The translations under genes were made by a program, and so were the position numbers. From Adiantum capillus-veneris (Eukaryota; Streptophyta; Polypodiopsida; Polypodiales; Pteridaceae): a stretch of 58,000 nucleotides of DNA. This document shows, one piece after another, positions 1 to 11,009 of this stretch. Under the pieces are notes generated by a model that saw only the letters and a program-made list of their open reading frames with translations, did not search any database and was not told where the DNA came from. How positions within the stretch are numbered: position 1 is the stretch's first letter; each line of letters opens with the position of its first letter. Location: positions 81,666,278 through 81,724,277 of the forward strand of contig CM043967.1 in the NCBI GenBank assembly GCA_014529385.2, given 5' to 3'.

Positions 1-228
1 TACAAAATTTGGCAGGTGGACGAGATGCTTGATATTAGATGGCATCTTGTTAGGTCCTCTCTAGATGTAATCAAGTAATAAAATAAAGGAACACCAATGT
101 ATTTTTCTTGAAATGTTAGTACGAAAGAGGTCAGTGCCTTGGGATGTTTGTGAGATAGAGAGCTTGTGTGAAACACGAGTTACACTTGGGGTAGAGGATC
201 CAATAAACATATGGACCCAAAACTAGAA
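1..228. other. Left flank, no gene seen
   Basis: This is the DNA into which CACTA-1 inserted. I see no convincing reading frame, repeat or known motif in it. The three bases 229-231 (AAA) are the left target-site duplication of CACTA-1, and the sequence resumes after 18498. Confidence 0.6.
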
Positions 229-231
229 AAA

Positions 232-375
232 CACTACAAGAGGTGCTTAATAGTAGCGACGCTCATAGTGCAACGCTCAAACATGAAAAAACACGGCTTC
301 ACTATAAGCGTCGATTTATGCGTCGCCTTGTAACATAGCGACGCCTATAGTGACGCTTATAGTGACGCCGCCAGG
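232..375 (+). repeat. CACTA-1 5' terminal and subterminal repeats
   Basis: After the 12-bp terminus there are several imperfect copies, in both orientations, of a motif like TAGCGACGCTYATAG. In En/Spm-type elements such subterminal repeats are binding sites for the accessory protein (TNPA in maize), and here they probably serve the gene at 10379-17883. The repeats are seen; the binding role is inferred from the family. Confidence 0.85.
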
Positions 376-454
376 GATAAAAAAAATAACCGAGAGCGTC
401 CAAAAACTCAAATCTGAGATCTGAGTTTCGACGCGTGCTCAAGCAAGCAAGGTA

Positions 455-712
455 ACACTCTCCCTCTCTCTCTCTCTTTCTTCTCCACACACACAGGAGG
501 AGAGTAAGGAGAGCCAAGTATGCTCCTTTCCTCTCTTCACTCTCATGTTCCCTTCCCATTTTCTCTCTCCCTCTCTCTCTCTCTCTCACACACACACACG
601 AGAAGAGTAAGGAGAGCCAAGTATGCTCCTTCCCTCTCCTCACTCTCATGTTCCCTTCCCACTTTCTCTCTCCCTCTCTCTTTATCTCACACACACACAC
701 ACATTGTGTTTT

Positions 713-743
<31 letters not shown>

Positions 744-907
744 AAGAGCAAGAGCATAAACAAAAAACGCACATACACATGTATAAACAAAGAAAGCACA
801 CACACATTGAGAGAGGAAAAGAGAGAGAGAGAGCATGCATAAACCAAAAACGCACACACACATGCATAAACAAAGAATGCACACACACATTGAGAGAGGA
901 AAAGAGA

Positions 908-945
<38 letters not shown>

Positions 946-960
946 AAGAACAAGAAGAGA
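455..960. repeat. Low-complexity (TC)n/(CA)n/(GA)n block in the CACTA-1 leader
   Basis: Runs of TC, CA and GA dinucleotides are mixed with a 50- to 60-bp unit seen two or more times (AAACGCACACAC joined to TTGAGAGAGG), and with a duplicated unit GGAGAGCCAAGTATGCTCC near 510 and 612. The long frames across it are only Ser/Leu, Arg/Glu and His/Thr runs made by dinucleotide repeats and are not genes. Matching blocks occur at 30186-30680 and 34930-35370. Confidence 0.9.
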
Positions 961-999
961 GTCTTAACATCGTAGGAAACTATCCCAAGAGACCTTAAA

Positions 1000-2010
1000 G
1001 ATCTAGTCGACAAGAGTTGAACTCAAGACCTGTTGCTCATAAGAGAAATGGCATAATCAATCTATCACATTTCGGTGATAGAATAGTTATACCATTTTTC
1101 TCCTTTTTTTATTGGCGTGTACACACACCCACACACACACCCGAGAAGAAGAGAGTTTAATTTAATGTCGTAGGAAACTAATTAAAGAGACCTAAAAATC
1201 TAGCCAACGAGGAGTTGAACTGAAGACCTGTTATTCAAGAGGAAAATGGCAAAACCAATCTACCACACTTGGGTGATAGAAAGGTTATACCATTTTTCTC
1301 TTTTTATTGGCACACACACACACCCACACACACAAGAAGAAGAGAGTTTTAACGTCGTAGGAAACTATCCCAAAAGACGTTAAAGATTAGGTTAGATGTA
1401 GACTTACGTTAAATAAGATTTAGCTTTATTTAAGTTAAATTAGATCAAATTGAGGTTTATTTTTAGTAAGATTTACGTTTGATTAGATTTAGGTTTATTT
1501 ACATTAGATTTAGATTTACGTTATATTAGATTAGATTTAGGTTATTTACCTGTCATTGAAGAGGGACAATCGCATAACCAATCTACCACACTTGGGTGAT
1601 AAAAAGATTATACGATTTTTCTCTTTTTATTGGCACACACACACACACCCACACACATACACACGCACACACACACACACATACAAGAAGAAGAGAGTTT
1701 TAACGTCGTAGAAAACTATCCCAAAAGACGTTAAAGATTAGGTTAGATGTAGACTTACTTTAAATTAGATTTAGGTTTATTTAAGTTAAATTAGATTAGA
1801 TTTAGGTTTATTTTTAGTTAGATTTACGTTTGGTTAGATTTAGGTTTATTTACGCTAGATTTAGATTTACATTATATTAGATTAAATTTAGGTTTATTTA
1901 CGTTATATTAGATTATATTTAGGTTATTTACCTGTTATTGAAGAGGGAATTGGCATAACCAATCTACCACACTTGGGTGATAGAAAGGTTATACCATTTT
2001 CTTACTTTTA
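1000..2010. repeat. Degenerate tandem block with tRNA-like segments
   Basis: A segment near 1010-1100 is repeated near 1200-1300, 1550-1640 and 1930-2000. Its minus strand contains a B-box-like GAGTTCAACTC and, upstream of it, an A-box-like TAGATTGGTTATG. This suggests relics of a tRNA-derived SINE, although no full cloverleaf is visible. Between copies lie AT-rich repeats built from AGATTTAGGTTTATTTACG-like units and short CA runs. CACTA-2 and CACTA-3 carry one similar copy each near 30730-30840 and 35420-35535. Confidence 0.55.
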
Positions 2011-2039
2011 TCGTTTAAGATGAGGTTAGAAGAAATGAC

Positions 2040-2235
2040 GAGAAAATGGCGAGAAAATTTCCTGCGCTACAGCCTCGACAGTCCATGTGGACCAGCAATT
2101 CCACCTGCATATTCGACTGCTACTGCCATACAATAAGCTTTCATGTTCAGCTAATGGAAGAGCAAATTGAGCCTACCCAGAAATTAGTGATGCAAGATGC
2201 TGATTCCAAGGGTCACACACACACACACACCACAT
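2040..2235 (+). other. CACTA-1-specific insert, possible captured gene fragment
   Basis: This stretch is missing from the other two CACTA copies, which carry an HMA fragment in the same leader region. A frame starting ATGGCGAGAAAA runs 67 codons, and its middle (residues EEQIEPTQKLVMQDADSK) looks more protein-like than the repeats around it. It then runs into a CA repeat. I do not recognise the protein. It could be a captured host exon or chance. Confidence 0.3.
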
Positions 2236-2299
2236 CCCGTCAAATCTAGAGTAAGAATTAAGTGCCTTGAGCAGACAAAGAATGGTGTACCTACATGCT

Positions 2300-2554
2300 A
2301 CAAACAAAGATCTACTGTGAAAAGATGGTAAGATGCTCTGAAATGCTACACCTAGAGAATAGGCAAAGGGGTTTTGTCCACTACATGCAGTATCATGTAG
2401 ACGTGGGTGTGTAGATTTCCTGTACCCACAAATATAGGCATTGACCAATAAAGACGAGATTATAACCCGGTGGTTTTGATCTCCGTGCACCTCTAGACCG
2501 AGGTGTGCGGGAATTGGACATGACTAGAGAATGTGAGGTAGTTTATAGTGTGAA

Positions 2555-2610
<56 letters not shown>

Positions 2611-2669
2611 GAAGAATGCCAATAGAAGATTAAATTTTTTGTCCAGGTTATGAGATGTTTTTACTCATT
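2300..2669 (+). promoter_or_regulatory. Leader just upstream of the CACTA-1 transposase, with a GA tract
   Basis: The sequence from about 2305 is shared by all three CACTA copies up to the start codon. It contains a (GA)n run at about 2557-2607 and a splice-acceptor-like TTTTTTGTCCAG shortly before the ATG, which suggests that the first coding exon is preceded by a 5' UTR intron. The GA tract differs in length between copies. A GAGA-factor role is possible but is inference. Confidence 0.5.
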
Positions 2670-4986
2670 ATGAGTAGTGATGAGGATGTGGGGCCGTCCA
2701 ACCGAAACAACTATCTCTCAACGAGGATCTTATGTCCTTGTAATCATTGCAAGCATGTTGTGCGACGGACAAGACGCGTTTCTTTGCAGCACGTTCAAAA
2801 ATTTGGTGAGTTTGATCCATCTAATATAGATCGAGTTGTTGCCAATTATAACTCGTCGGACTCTGACGTTGGCCAACAAGCAGCAATCTTGCAACCCAAT
2901 AGACGTGTTCGCAGGCTCTTTGGTCAAGCAGCATATGTGAGGCCACAAGATGTAGCCTCTGACAGCTCGGGGGATGATCATGCAGAGCACATTCCCAACG
3001 AGGCAATGTTTGAGCCCGAGATTGATGAAATGATCGAGATGATCATGGATTCAGAAAGGCTTATCTATGATGATATGAAAAGTGAAGCCGATACGCCATT
3101 GTATAATGGAGCACGTATGTCTAGATTGAAAGCACTCCTCGTTCTTCTCAACATGCAGGCAAAGTTTGGATGGAGTGACACTAGCGTCACAGCGCTTTTC
3201 AGGTGATCTATTACAATTAGTTTACTTTAATTAATAAAACTCTAAATGTATAATGATCTGATAGATTTTTACACAATTGTAGCGTATTTTTATGTTGTGT
3301 AGATTGCTCAAAGAGCACATACTACCAACTGATAATGTGATGCCAGATTCGCGAGAGGAAGCAAGAAAGATTTTACGAAACTTGGAGATAGATTAAAATT
3401 TGATCCACGCTTGTCCTAATGACTGCATTCTTTTCAGAGGGGAATACATAGACATGGAGAAGTGTCCAAAATGTGATTCCGGAAGATATCGAGTAGATCT
3501 CCACGGAACAAAAATTCTGCAAAAGGTTTTGCGACATTTTCCTCTGCTTCCTCGGATCAAGCATTTCTTTGAATGTAAGTCCATGGCCGCCCTAGCATCA
3601 TGCCATGAGGAGAATAAATCTTCGGATGGTGTGCTACGGATTCCTACAGATTGTGCACCCTAGAAATATATAGATGGAACATGGTTGGATTTTGCTAGGG
3701 AAGCTCAAAATTTGCGCTTAGGCCTGGCTATGGATGGCGTAAATCTATTTGGTCAAAGATCAACATCTTACAGTGTATGGCCCTTTGTCATCGTCAACTA
3801 CAACATTCCCCCGTGGTTGACTACGAAGAAGGGGAACCTATGGCTAAGCTTGATTGTGCCGGGGTCATATAAAGTGAAGAATATGGATGTGTATCTTCGT
3901 CCACTATTGGAAGAGCTACAACAATTATGGATTGACATAGAGGTGGTGGATATGAGCCGACACACAGGTCGACGGAATGCTTTGATCAGAGGCATTCTAA
4001 TGTGGACCATGCATGACTATTCCGGACTAATAGAATGCTCAGGTGATCTATTTACACTCCTCACTTAGACACTGTAAATCTTCGTTTTTCTCAAGCTGAT
4101 CTATTATCATGTGTATACATGCAGGGCTTCAAACAAGAAGATACAGAGCATGTGTCCCATGTGGACCTAGACTGAATGCACATAGGGCGCCCTCATTGAA
4201 GAAGAAAATATACAAAGGTCGTCAAGCGTATCTTCCAGAGAATCATGTGTTACGTGACGGCTTTTTGGGAAGAGAGCCACCGAGGATGTCTGCACAAGCA
4301 TGGTTAGAGCAGAAGGAGATGTGTGATGACGGATTTCCCCCAGGGATGAAGAGACTATCTCTATGGTACGAGTTACCATACTGGCCCCGACTCATGATCA
4401 ATCACTTGCTCGATCCAATGCACATATTCAAGAATGTGGGTAATTCGCTATGGGACCGTCTCACCAGCAAGAAAGATACTTTGGGAGCTAGAGTTGACCT
4501 TAGAAATGTGGATCGTATGGAGCAATATTGGCCGCAAACAACGTCCGATGGATCGATAAAACTCCCTAAAGCACCATGGATTTTCACAGGAGCCAAAAAA
4601 CGCAAAGTAAAAGAGACCATTCGATCTTTGCGGACCCCCACTGGTCTAATGCACTCGCTCCAAACTTGTTTTACTATAGAAGGAAAGCTTACCGGTTTGA
4701 AGTCACATGACTGGCATAAAATGTGTCAGGTATGTTCATAGTGAAGTATATCATAGTGGGAATTGTGTAACAAATTCGTGTGTGGACTTTAATATCATTG
4801 CTGCACGTGTTTTGCAGTTTATTTTACCGGTTGCCATTGAGGGATGTTTGTTTCTTGACGTCCGCAACACAATCTACAAACTGGCGAAGTTGGTGCAATG
4901 GATCTCACAAAAGGAGATCAACGTAGAGTCCATACCATTCGCCAAACTAAATGCTGCGGAGGTTGTGTGCGTGTTTGAGAAACATT

Positions 4987-5130
4987 TGTTGAGCTTATAT
5001 GTGAAGCTACTCAATATATGTCTTCTCTCTATATGGCACCCAGGTCCCCTCTATATATATATCATCTCATGTGTGTATTCTACACACTTTGGGGTTCTAT
5101 TTCTGTGCTCTCTCTCTCTCTCTCTCAACA
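4987..5130 (+). repeat. 5' LTR of the small LTR element
   Basis: This 144-bp LTR holds a TATATATATAT box near 5057 followed by a (TC)n run. It differs from its partner at 7259-7398 by roughly ten changes, so the insertion is not very recent. Confidence 0.9.
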
Positions 5131-5148
5131 TGATATCAAAGCAGTACG

Positions 5149-6120
5149 TTTTTATTTTTGATTTCTTTGCTAATTGAAAATTATTTTGCAGAAACTACCT
5201 ACTCAAGAGTTGGAATCGATGTGATCTACAACTTTGCAGAAGGAAGTTTTTTCAAATTCTTCACCGATTTTGAGTTATCGTTCGCGGACTGCGTACATGC
5301 CTGAAAAGCATGTTCCGTTTTTTGTTTTTGATTTCTCTACTAGTTGAAAACGATTTTGCAGAAACTAATCGCGCAAAGGACCAGAATCAATGTGTTCTAT
5401 AACTTTGCAGAAAGAAGTTTTTTCAAATTCTTCACCAATTTTGAGTTATCGTTCGCGGACTGCGTACATGCCTGAAAAGCAACTTTCGCTTTTTGTTTTT
5501 GATTTTTCTGCTAATTGAAAACGGTTTTGCAAAAACTACCCCTTGGTGGGATCGGAATCGATGTGGTCTACAACTTTGCAGAAGAAAGTTTTTTCAAATT
5601 CTGCATCGATTTTGAGTTATCGTTTGTGGACTGCGTTCATATCCGAAAAGCAACTTTCCTTTTCTGTTTTTGAGTTTTCTCTTGATTGAAAACGATTTTG
5701 CAAAAACTATCAAGGGGAGGGATTGGAATCGATGTGGTCTACAACTTTGCAGAAGAAAATTTTTTCAAATTCTGCACGGATTTTGAGTTATCGTTCGTAG
5801 ACTGCATACATGTCCGAAAAACAACTTTGGCTTTCTATTTTTGAGTTTTCTTCTAATTGAAAACGATTTTGCAGAAACTGCTCGTGCAAGGGACCGAAAT
5901 CGATGTGGTCTACAACTTTGCAGAAGGAACTAGCCGTTGTAGGCATCGGAATCGATGAGAAACTATTTGCTTAAGCCATCGTAATCGATGTGGTCTATAA
6001 CTTTGCAGAAGAAAGTTTCTCTAAATTCTGCACCGATTTTGGGTTATCGTCTTGGACTGCGAATATGTTTGAAAAGCGAAATTTTACTTTTTGATTTTGA
6101 TTTTTCTCATAATTGAAAAC
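5149..6120. repeat. Tandem array of about 170-bp units inside the small LTR element
   Basis: About five imperfect units start near 5149, 5319, 5493, 5664 and 5835. Each contains a TTTTTGATTTYTC start, ATTTTGCAGAAACT, GGAATCGATGTGGTCTACAA, and a TTTTGAGTTATCGTTCG segment. The last unit carries an internal partial duplication. The repeat has no coding content. A unit of about 170 bp is close to common plant satellite monomers, so such an interior could seed a satellite, which is speculation. Confidence 0.85.
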
Positions 6121-6169
6121 TTCTCAATTATATTTTTTCTTCATCAATCATATATTTGTTAGTACTTTG

Positions 6170-6560
6170 GTCATGCTGATTTTTGTTGATACCATGATGA
6201 TATTTCATTGATACCATGGTTATTCTCGGTGATGCCATGATGATGTTTCGTTGATACCATGGTTATTCTCGGTGATTCCATGATGATATTTCGTTAATTC
6301 CATGGTGATTTTTGTTGATACCATGATGCTGTTTCGTTGATACCATGGTTATTCTCGATGATACCATGATGTTGTTTCGTTGATACATGGTTATTCTCGG
6401 TGATACCATGATGTTGTCTCGTTGATACCATGGTTATTCTCGGTGATGCCATGATGTTGTTTCGTTGATACAATTATTATTTTCGGTGATATCATGATGC
6501 TTTTCGTTGATACCATGATGATTTATTCATTTTTATTGATACAATGATGATGTTTTGTTA
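6170..6560. repeat. 43-bp minisatellite with CCATGATG/CCATGG motifs
   Basis: Units of about 43 bp repeat roughly eight times with drift, built around TTGATACCATGGTTATTCTC and GGTGATGCCATGATG. It lies in the interior of the small LTR element. No coding potential is evident. Confidence 0.85.
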
Positions 6561-7258
6561 ATTCTTTGATGATATTCATTGATCACTATGTTGATAAATG
6601 TTGTTTTATGTAGTATATACACATATCATTTGCATCACGTAATCACGCATCTTGTACTTTTACGTTCATACTCTATGTACCATATTTTTTCGTGCATATA
6701 TATGTCGTCAAAAGAGTGGAGTCGCGAACCACCTCTTATGGCATTGTGAACGTAAATTATTTCACTAACGATGCTAATAATTTTCATGACTATGTTTTTT
6801 TGAGTCTATGATCTATGTAGGATTCATCCAAGAATTGATTTTATGAAGACAAACTTGGTGACAATAAAAGATTTATGAAGATATGTTTGGTGATGACAAC
6901 ATGAAGATATGTTTGGTGATACGATAGTGATGACAAGCTATATAGCAGATTCATGGAGACACTTCTGATTACGAGCTAATCGATAGCCTTTACACCTCTT
7001 TATTGAACCTTTGTATTCATTATTGTATTTGATAGGATAGGAGTAATGTAACTCCTCGTAAAACATTCATTGTAAAAGGAGTGATGTAGCTCCTCATAAA
7101 ATATTCATTGTAAAAGGAGTGATGTAGCTCCTCATGAACATTTGTATATTCAATGATTTTTATAATATAACGGTGGGTGTATATAGAGCTGTGGGTTTTT
7201 CCCTTGATCCCCCAAGGGTTTTTTCATCCATAGTTAGGGACCCTTATTTGAGTGGGGG
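6561..7258. other. Remaining interior of the small LTR element
   Basis: No gag or pol motif is visible here. Near 7040-7135 a short unit (GTAAAAGGAGTGATGTAGCTCCTC) repeats two to three times; part of it (GGAG...CTCC) can fold on itself. The purine tract before 7259 probably primes plus-strand synthesis. Confidence 0.6.
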
Positions 7259-7398
7259 TGTTGATCTTATATGCGAAGCTACTCAATATATGGCTTCTCT
7301 ATATATGGCACCCAGGTCCCCTCTATATATACATCATCTCATGTATGTATTCTACACACTTTGGGGTTCTATTTTTGTGCTCTCTCTCTCTCTCAACA
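7259..7398 (+). repeat. 3' LTR of the small LTR element
   Basis: This 140-bp copy of the LTR starts TGTTGATCTTATATG and ends CTCTCAACA. The duplication ACATT follows directly at 7399 and the transposase exon resumes. Confidence 0.9.
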
Positions 7399-8820
7399 AC
7401 ATTTTCCTACTACCATGCTAACCATTCAGGTGCATCTTCTTGTTCACATAGTTGATGAGGTGGAAATAGCTGGCACAGTACATTCCACATGGATGTTCTT
7501 TTTAGAACGTTTCATGAAAACGCTCAAGGGATATGTGCGTTAGAAGGCATGTCTAGAGGGTAGCATGGTAGAAGGTTGGCTGTTATTAGAGTCCCTAGTG
7601 TACATTGGAGAGTGGCTAGACGGATTTGATAAAGCCGGGGACACACTATGGCGACACCATAGATGATGAGCGCATATCTGGAATTGTCATGTGCAATCTC
7701 GGTGTTGAGAAGAAGATGACAGAAGATCTAGAGGCTAAAATCAACCGATTTTGCATGCTTCAGAATCCAGTCATGCAGAAGTGGATTTCACAATATGAGG
7801 ATGCAAAGCAAGAGCGACAAAGGGCAAGAATCGAGTGGAGACGGGAAGACGATCACCGATGCACTATCCGACAGGTCTAGAGAGCCTACCAACATTCATG
7901 ATCTTAAGATGGTTGCACAACCAATTGAAAAGTGCGCAATAGTGCGGTGAAGAAGTGACTTAGGAAGAGTGGGAGTACTCTAGGGGTTGCGCGACCAAGG
8001 TAAATTTGCAATGTATGACTAGTAACTTTCTAGATGTTTGAACGGCCACTCATAATCTTTGTTGGTTGTAGTATAAGTCATACACAACAACATGGTGTTA
8101 AGGTCGACATTTTAGGGTGGAACGGATCGACAGAAAGCGTTTCACTCAAGATTGTGGAATTATGGCAAAATTTGAACAGTCTAGTCGATGACGGTCCTTT
8201 GATGCAGATCCTGTGGTGGCGGAATCCACTTACTGCGGCAAGCTACAAGAGATTTTGAGGATCGATTATAGAGGATTTTTTGTCGACTTGTTCGACGTGC
8301 AATGGTTGAAGATAATCATGGAGGGTTGCAACGCTACTGTGCGTAGAGGAGAGTCTAGTTTTCTTGAGGTGGATTCAACTAAGAAATGGACTGACCTAAG
8401 AGACACTTTCGTACTATCCAAGCATTGTGAACAAGTAAGTATGTAAATAGTTAACATCCCATTTTAGAATTTATGTGTTTGGAATCTCTCATGTAAGTTA
8501 TGTGGCTCTTGCAGGTGATATTTCATCCTACAAAGTCTGCATCAAACTGGTGGTACGTCATAGAGGTAGCCCCTCATAGTGCACAGACGTATGAAGGCTA
8601 CCATGTGCCAATCACAGTGGCATCAATGGAGGAGATCGGAGAAGATGCTCAGTCAGAAGCCGTGGAGGTGGTGCCAGACGAACATCAAGATGATACTCTC
8701 TATGGGGTGCATGAAGAGGATCTACAGAATGAAACAGAGGACATCTGTTTAAACGGAGAGATCTATATAGATATAGGAAGTTATGCTGAGCTATGCGAGG
8801 ATGAGAGAGAGATCTCTTAA

Positions 8821-9025
8821 AGCCATAAATATTGTATTTGAACAATTTTGCTCCGTTTTGTAAATTCAGAGTTATGAACTTGCCTCTTCCATCACTCAAG
8901 TTGAATAGAAGAAAAACGCTTTCTGCTGTTGCTAGCCTTTGAATATTCCAAAGCTACAAGCACATTCAAGTTATTGTACGATTCTCCATCTTGAACAATT
9001 TTGCTCCATTCATTCAATATTAAGT
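8821..9025 (+). other. Spacer between the two CACTA-1 genes
   Basis: This is the probable 3' UTR of the transposase and the upstream region of the accessory gene. It starts like the same spacer in the other CACTA copies (AACAATTTTGCTCCG) and then diverges. A short part of it is duplicated near 8990 (TTGAACAATTTTGCTCC). No coding frame is seen. Confidence 0.6.
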
Positions 9026-9029
9026 TTAA

Positions 9030-10351
9030 CACTAGAATAATAATAGGACACTTTTGTGTCCTGTTAAGTGACCATTTTTCTTGAATTATTTGAAGAGTAT
9101 GAAAATGAATTTCTAGGTGCTATATATCCACAAAGTTGTCTTATGAGCTGAAAAAAACATAGAATTTTTTTTTGAGTATCAATCTCACCATTAACCTTAC
9201 TCTTGCACAACATTTTTGAACCTAAACTGTGTGAAAAAACGGGTCCTGTTTTTGGCATTTTTTTCAATTTTTGGCAACTATACCACTCTAAACTTCATGT
9301 TTGTGAGGTTTACATGGCCAGAGGTTAGGCCTTCATAGTTCTCAACATGTTCTGATGCTTGTAGGGAGAGCTAAGTGTTAAAATTGAAAGTTATGACCAA
9401 TTTACAAGAATTGCATAATCCTGTTTTTTGGCCAAAATTAGCACTTTTATTATTTTTTTGCTGGCTTTCTTGATATCATACTTAAATTTTGATTTGTGTA
9501 AGTGTAACGTATAACATAAAGCTAATCTTCCTGGAGTTTTGGGGGACCTAATATGCTATATAGCATAGTATATGATGATGGTTGAGTTTTTTGATTGCTG
9601 AAGAATACGATACATTTTAGAGTAGCAAGTATAACTTTCTCAATATTTCTAGTTTCTTAGGCCAATTGTATGTATTTTGTAGGTAGTAACCATATCTAAT
9701 CATAGACTACAAACTTGGCTAGATATTGAGTAGTTTCTATGGGTTTCTAGAGGTCATAATGCTAAACCCAATTTTTTCATGTTTGCTGTATTTAGCATTT
9801 TATCATTGCCCCCAAGGTTCCAATTGTAAGAGATCCATTATCCTTTTGACATGCTCCATGGATCCTTTTGAATCCAAATGCCCAAAGGGAACTAAGAAAA
9901 CATGTATATAGTATCTGTATTGAGCATGACTATAGAAACTTTGATGATAGGTCTGCAGAATGGCAAAAATGCAACTTTTTTGTACCTATTTTTTTGCCCA
10001 AAAAAAACTTAGTGAGGTAAAAGAAACCATATTTTTTTGTTACCAACCCATTGAAGTTAACCGGGCATTTTATCTCATGTCCTACAAAAATCCCCACTCT
10101 TATGTATATGCAATCAACCGTAAGAAATTGTTGTTTTGGGCCAAATGCACTGGTCCATCAACTTTGGAGGCTTGTAGTGACCAAGGGATGAGAAAAATTA
10201 CAAGTTTCTCATTTTTTCCATATGTAGTAGTTATTGAACTATAAGCTCATGAAAGGATTTTTCAAAATGAGTGGATCTACTATGGTTTTGGAAATTTTTC
10301 CCAAAACCCTGAAAGGACACTTTTATGTCTTGTTAGGTTACCATTCTAGTG
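9030..10351. mobile_element. 1.3-kb non-autonomous TIR element flanked by TTAA
   Basis: The element starts CACTAGAAT and ends ATTCTAGTG, a 9-bp inverted repeat, and is flanked by TTAA on both sides (9026-9029, 10352-10355). The empty site is visible in CACTA-2 and CACTA-3, where a single GTTTAAATATTCG is present (for example near 40700). Just inside each end lies a direct repeat of about 30 bp beginning AGGACACTTTT. No transposase is seen; the longest frame (94 codons near 9960) has no recognisable motif. The ends resemble CACTA, but a TTAA duplication is not the CACTA 3-bp type. It could be a PIF/Harbinger derivative with a TTA duplication, or piggyBac-like. Superfamily is left open. Confidence 0.75.
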
Positions 10352-10742
10352 TTAAATATTCGTGTGTTTAATGCAGGTTTGGATGATGAGGAGTTTCTTT
10401 CTTCTTTATCACCCAAGCAGAGACAGTGCTACGTGGAGCGTCATCGCTCTGGCGCACCATCGCGTGTCCCTACTCCATCTGCATCTCCCTCTGTTTTGGA
10501 GTCCTCAGCGCGCTCCAAAACTTCGGTGTTGACGAGACGATCTTCACACTCGTCTAGGAACCGACGCTCTAGTGGTGGCGGTGGTGGTTGTTGTGGGGGT
10601 AGTGCGACCGATGCTTTGACACCGCCTCGTGTTCGACGAGGCTCTTTACCCCCTCCTTCTTTGCCCGTCCCGACACCAGCCACGGCATCGCCATTGACAC
10701 CAAGTTTTGTGCGGCTGATTGCCATTCTCTGCAGTGACACAC

Positions 10743-10953
10743 TGACGGGAGCAAAGCGAACTCCTAACCCCCGACAGCCTCTAAAACACCGGGGACCGAA
10801 TGGCGCGCCTGGAGACTGTCACGGTAAAGCAAACAGGGGCACCACCTAGCTTCAGTGGCTAGGACGCAAACAACACACCACCATAACAAAGTTTTCATCC
10901 AAGAGAGATGGATGCTTGGGAGTAATGATGAAGAGGGAAAGGGAATGAGATCA

Positions 10954-11009
<56 letters not shown>

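Larger units (their letters stand above)
4987..7398 (+). mobile_element. Small non-coding LTR retrotransposon (TRIM/LARD-like)
   Basis: Direct repeats of 144 and 140 bp lie at the ends, both starting TGTTGA and ending CAACA, and flanked by a perfect 5-bp duplication ACATT (4982-4986 and 7399-7403). TGATATCAAAGCAG follows the left LTR and resembles a primer binding site for initiator tRNA-Met (TGGTATCAGAGC) with two G-to-A changes. A purine-rich GAGTGGGGG lies just before the right LTR. The 2.1-kb interior has no gag or pol, only tandem repeats. It splits exon 4 of the CACTA-1 transposase; the uninterrupted exon is visible near 39020. It must have relied on enzymes from another element, probably a copia-type one given the CAACA ends. 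Confidence 0.9.
2670..8820 (+). pseudogene. TNP2-type CACTA transposase, CACTA-1 copy, broken
   Basis: This encodes the DDE-type transposase that cuts and joins CACTA ends in the nucleus. Six exons can be placed by comparison with the inner copy and by GT-AG borders: 2670-3202, 3303-4042, 4125-4729, 4818-7999 (split by the element at 4987-7398), 8072-8434 and 8515-8820. In order they give an N-terminal CxxC segment (LCPCNHC), the Transposase_21 core (GLAMDG, NYNIPPWL, RHTGRRNALIRGILMWTMHD), a DUF4218-like part (HLLVHIVDEVEIAG) and a DUF4216-like part (WYVIEVAP). In-frame stops occur at 3394 (TAA) and 3661 (TAG), with further stops after 7540, and exon 4 carries a 2.4-kb insertion. It cannot make a full protein. 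Family assignment is strong from the core motifs. Confidence 0.93.

Noticed and set aside
302-1013. Long overlapping frames on both strands rich in Ser/Leu, Arg/Glu or Cys/Val
   Set aside because: They are produced by (TC)n, (CA)n and (GA)n repeats; the same artefact recurs at 30134-30654 and 34906-35349.
1380-1960. Interstitial telomere repeat
   Set aside because: TTTAGG strings occur but are part of degenerate longer units and never form an array of TTTAGGG.
2173-2490. 105-codon minus-strand frame in the CACTA leader
   Set aside because: It spans a CA repeat and shared leader DNA, has no motif, and is partly conserved only because the DNA is shared among CACTA copies.
5149-6560. CRISPR-like or regulatory direct-repeat array
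   Set aside because: Units are contiguous and diverged with no spacers, and lie inside an LTR element of a plant genome.
10441-10740. Minus-strand frames opposite the CACTA accessory gene
   Set aside because: They are antisense shadows of the Ser/Pro-rich exon; the same shadow appears at 40790-41032.
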